From Poecilobothrus nobilitatus (Eukaryota > Arthropoda > Insecta > Diptera > Dolichopodidae): a stretch of 64,000 bases of DNA. Both the position numbers and the translations under genes were made by a program. Location: NCBI GenBank assembly GCA_947095535.1, contig OX352774.1:33186496-33250495 (forward strand). Direction: 5' to 3'. Numbering within the stretch: position 1 is the stretch's first letter; every line of letters begins with the position of its first letter. Of this stretch, positions 60,858-64,000 are shown piece after piece. The notes under the pieces are model-generated. The model saw nothing but the letters and a program-made list of their open reading frames with translations. It had not been told where the DNA came from and searched no databases.

Positions 60858-60967
60858 TCGTAAAAGTTATTTTCGCCTACAACATTTACAGCCACGCCTG
60901 AAAAAGAATGGCTGTGTAATTTCCTGTTCACATTTATGTGGCAGAGAAATGCACTAAAAAAAAAAAA
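60858..60967 (+). mobile_element. SINE-1 copy, 5'-truncated
   Basis: Only the 3' half remains: TCGTAAAAGTTATTTTCG, ACATTTACAGCCACGCCTGAA, GGCTGTGTAATTTCCTG, ATTTATGTGGCAGAGAAATGCA and poly-A to 60967. The tRNA head is missing. Confidence 0.85.
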
Positions 60968-61206
60968 TTTATACTTCAGAGCTCAAAGTATAAATTAATA
61001 GAAAAATATTTATGAAAATACTGCCACACATATACCTGTGATCCTGGTAAATTTAGAACCTGAATATTCGGCTTTATTTATTAAAAATATGTAAATCCAT
61101 AAATAAACTAAATCTTCACTTAAAGTTCTTTTCAAACTGAATAATCTTTATTAAATTTAAAGATTAAATTTTATATATTGAAAATAAAGTTTGTTCCTTA
61201 TTTTAA

Positions 61207-61484
61207 TTTATTGGTGACGAAATATTTACATTATAATCATTGGATACCGGAAGAAAACATTATACCAAAATCAGTACAGGCCATCTGATACATGTTGAAG
61301 GAATATACAGGACAGACACAAGAATGTGTAGAGATTGTGGGTATGTGTCATAGCGGTGTTATATGTACCTTTTTAAAGTCTAACGCTAGAATTCGAAAGG
61401 AGAGGAAAGCAGAAGAGAACTACTGGGAATATTTTTCCAAAGGGCACTTGACTGATGGTCTTATGCATCATTCGATTCTTTAGA
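61207..61484 (+). pseudogene. Possible decayed transposase HTH domain
   Basis: One frame reads from about 61207 through a single TGA (61288-61290) to TAG at 61481-61483. It contains IPEENIIPKSVQAI, then MLKEYTGQTQECVEIVGMC and HSGVICTFLK. The pattern of a basic helix, G-x-TQE-x2-x-IVG and S-GVI-T-LK resembles the N-terminal paired-type helix-turn-helix of Tc1/mariner transposases. Resemblance is from memory and weak, and no terminal inverted repeats were located. It may equally be an unrelated exon or chance. Confidence 0.25.
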
Positions 61485-64000
61485 GGCATTGACTGGTTTG
61501 TTAATCCGCTGTGTTAGATAAGCGTTTCATGGAGTCAGAGTACATAATAGATCGTTTTTAAGGTAAGGAGAGATATCTATCCCATATAACAATAACAACA
61601 TTCTCAATTCTTGATTTATTTCTTCCTTTAGAATTATCAAGGTATTTTCATAATTTAGCATAAACTTGTAAAATTGACAAGCCAAATGTTTTAAATTTTA
61701 ATAAGTAACAATTGATCGGAATAATAATACAAAGACTTTTTATAATAATCAAAAGTATTGCCAGTATAACTAGATTGAATTTGTAAACATTGTTTTAAAG
61801 ATATTAGAAGGCAATTATAATAACGATCAAAAATTTAACTTTTCCTATCTATATATATATAGTTTTTTTTTTTTTGCAAGAAAATAATTAAATTTTTAAT
61901 ATTACTCTATAAAAAAAACAAAAAAAAAAAGACAAAACTAAAATGTTACAGAAAATAAATAAACGTCATACCGCCTTACCTTTTTATAAACGCTTATGCA
62001 AAAAAAAAAAACTGCTAAAAAAAAATTTTTTTTTATTCTACTAAAATAACTATTATTTAGTGAGAGAATAAAATATAGAAAAAAAAAAAAAAGAAAGAGA
62101 AAGAATAAAACAGAAACAGAAAAAGATTGGTATGATATTTTACTATGCAGTAGTTTAGAGTAATAATTTTTAAAGTTTGGCGCCACATTAAAATATGGCG
62201 AGCCCAAAATTATACCACGTGGTCTTTTTATGGCGCATAAAGTTTTTTATTTTTTTGTTTTTCTTTTATTGTTAATTTTTTTTATTTGTTTTTTTGCTTA
62301 AGTAAAAAAACAAATTCTTATATTTTATTTTTTTTTGTTTTTTTTTTTATAAAAAGGATGTTTTTTATATTTTGTTAAGGAAGGTAAAGTATTGTAATTG
62401 CATGCATGACTCTAATTGGTCTAAAACAGAAAAAAAAAAAAAAAAAACTTTAAAGAAATTACAGAAAATTAGAAAATAACCAATTTTAGTTGCAAGAAAA
62501 TTTAAATTTTTATTGTATATAATTGGCGACATGATTATTATACATTTGTACAAATAATTTATATAACAAAATGATTTTGTTTTTTTTTTTTTTTATAAAT
62601 TAATTTTGAAGGCAACATAATTATATATAATGCAATTTAATTTAATTCGTAATAAAGAGTAATAATAAAAAATGAAAAATGAAAAATGAAAAATTTAAAT
62701 TATTACGAGAAAAGAAAACAAAATTAGGTTTTAAAATGAAAAATCAGTAAAAATTTTCATACCTACGATTATTAAATTTCATGTTTTCAATAATTAGAAA
62801 AATAAATAAATAATTTACAATTAAGTAAAATTTATTTGTATTTAATATGAAGTTTCATACTTATATTCAGATTTTTCTTTCAGATTTTGTTTTACGAGAA
62901 TCAACAAAAGAGGAGCAGTAAGCGCACGATTCCTCTATCAAAGTGTGACTTTTTAACCTACTAAATACTACCTTCTTTTTTGACCAATCAATAGGTCACA
63001 GGATCTTTAGTACTCTTGTGCTGTTTGGGAAGAGTATAAATTCTGCTATAGAGCAAAAATAGGTTTGTTGGAATATGAAGAGTAAAGATGTTGTTGTTCT
63101 TCTAAAACTTTATAGTAAATTGAAAATATAATTATCCCTAGCGGCATAAAAGAGGTGGAAGAGGTAATGTCATGTTGGCGATTTTTGAGTCACAAACGAA
63201 CTTTCGCTTTTTCCGTTTTCATAATAAGATATTACTTAATTTAATCAATGCAAAATAGAGCAATCTTTGAAACTTTGATCTATTTATTATGGAAATATTT
63301 AAATAATAAATTTTGAAAGTGATCAATTTTATAAATCCCAATCCAATTTCAATTTTATAAAACCCAAACCCAATTTCTCAAGTAGTCCTTCCCACATCCT
63401 TTACCCCAAAACTAAACTGTACATTATATTACTATATATTAAAGGACTCAACCTAAAATTTGGGTTTTAAAGAGAGTTTTAATTGACTTTCGATGTGTTC
63501 CACTGTCCCTCGTAAAAAGGTAAAAGACAAATTCATCAAATTTTTTAATATATAACCTCTTTTTAAGCCTTTTCTACTTCTTTCTATTAGTATAGAATGC
63601 GTTTATGTTTATGAGTATATAAGCCGATAAACGAATCTGTAATACATTGATTACAAGCTGTCCAAATCTCAACCAATTTAACCTGTAATAAATTTTTCAG
63701 GAAAATTCAATAAATCCCCTGTAATAAAAGAGCCGGCGATTATATAAATCACAATATGTATTACATTTTCGTTAACATGATAGTGTAATAAAAATAAAAA
63801 TGTATAATTGAGAAAATCTGTTAACATAATGTAAAAATATAACATTTGAGCTTTAATTTTTATGTCTTACTTAAGAAAAATTTCCAAAGGTATTCACGTT
63901 ACAGATGTCTACATATAACGATTTTTTAATTTTTGTATCCAACAGCTCTTAAACCAAGGGGAAGTGCAAAAAAATGTTCTCAGGTTACTTTATACTAGTT
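61485..64000. other. AT-rich non-coding stretch
   Basis: No gene. Homopolymer-rich from 61860 to 62600. An (AAAATG)n-like run AAAAATGAAAAATGAAAAATG lies at 62668-62690, a purine-rich patch at 62080-62130, and TTTGGCGCCACATTAAAATATGGCGAGCC at 62177-62205 forms a small GC-richer island. 62940-63060 is loosely like family C. Confidence 0.5.

Noticed and set aside
62177..62205. TTTGGCGCC...GGCGAGCC, possible LTR primer-binding site
   Set aside because: No LTR, polypurine tract or retroviral coding sequence is adjacent; a short GC island alone is not support.
1..64000. CRISPR arrays, operons, rRNA genes, functional tRNA genes
   Set aside because: No regularly spaced repeat with unique spacers, no bacterial-type gene layout, and all tRNA-like segments are parts of SINE-like repeats.

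Overview
The window looks like nuclear DNA of an insect, most likely a higher fly (Diptera, Schizophora). It is very AT-rich and full of A/T homopolymers, and no operon, ribosome-binding-site or dense gene pattern is present. The fly assignment is an inference. It rests on elements with GGAC/GTCC tetranucleotide arrays and subterminal inverted repeats (the mini-me / DINE-1 / HINE pattern described from dipterans), a DD41D mariner-like transposase (the type known as rosa in tephritid flies), many TATG/TGTA microsatellites, and a CR1/Daphne-like LINE.

No host protein-coding gene can be named. The window reads as intergenic or long-intron sequence with layers of transposons. Two short open frames (59 codons at 40431-40610, plus strand; 47 codons at 50008-50151, minus strand) stand out by composition and are listed as weak candidates only.

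Layout. 1-9347: AT-rich DNA with two copies of a tRNA-derived SINE (SINE-1). 9348-10966: first HINE-like element. 13195-14280: tail of a second SINE-like family, an unclassified 300-bp repeat and a MITE-like element. 16540-17960: two SINE-1 pieces around a long palindrome. 22044-22934: a rearranged foldback DD41D mariner with a broken transposase. 23142-25145: a complete SINE-1 and a SINE-2 copy. 25367-26988: second HINE-like element, with a GGAC array expanded to 11 units. 27758-28837: another 300-bp repeat copy and a complete SINE-1 with a 14-bp target duplication. 30221-32540: repeats. 32575-34395: a 5'-truncated LINE whose reverse transcriptase frame is nearly full but inactivated. 38396-39487: a third HINE-like element of a different sequence family. 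43805-43998: SINE-1 with an 11-bp target duplication. 46640-47866: SINE-2 and a TA-flanked MITE. 51671-51998: a 164-bp tandem duplication with one difference. 54602-54795, 58678-58955, 60521-60967: further SINE-like and repeat copies. 61207-61484: a possible decayed transposase DNA-binding domain.

Nothing here is a pathway. The non-autonomous elements depend on machinery encoded elsewhere: SINEs on LINE proteins, HINEs on Helentron Rep/helicase, MITEs on mariner-type transposases. The one LINE and the one mariner present are both visibly inactive.
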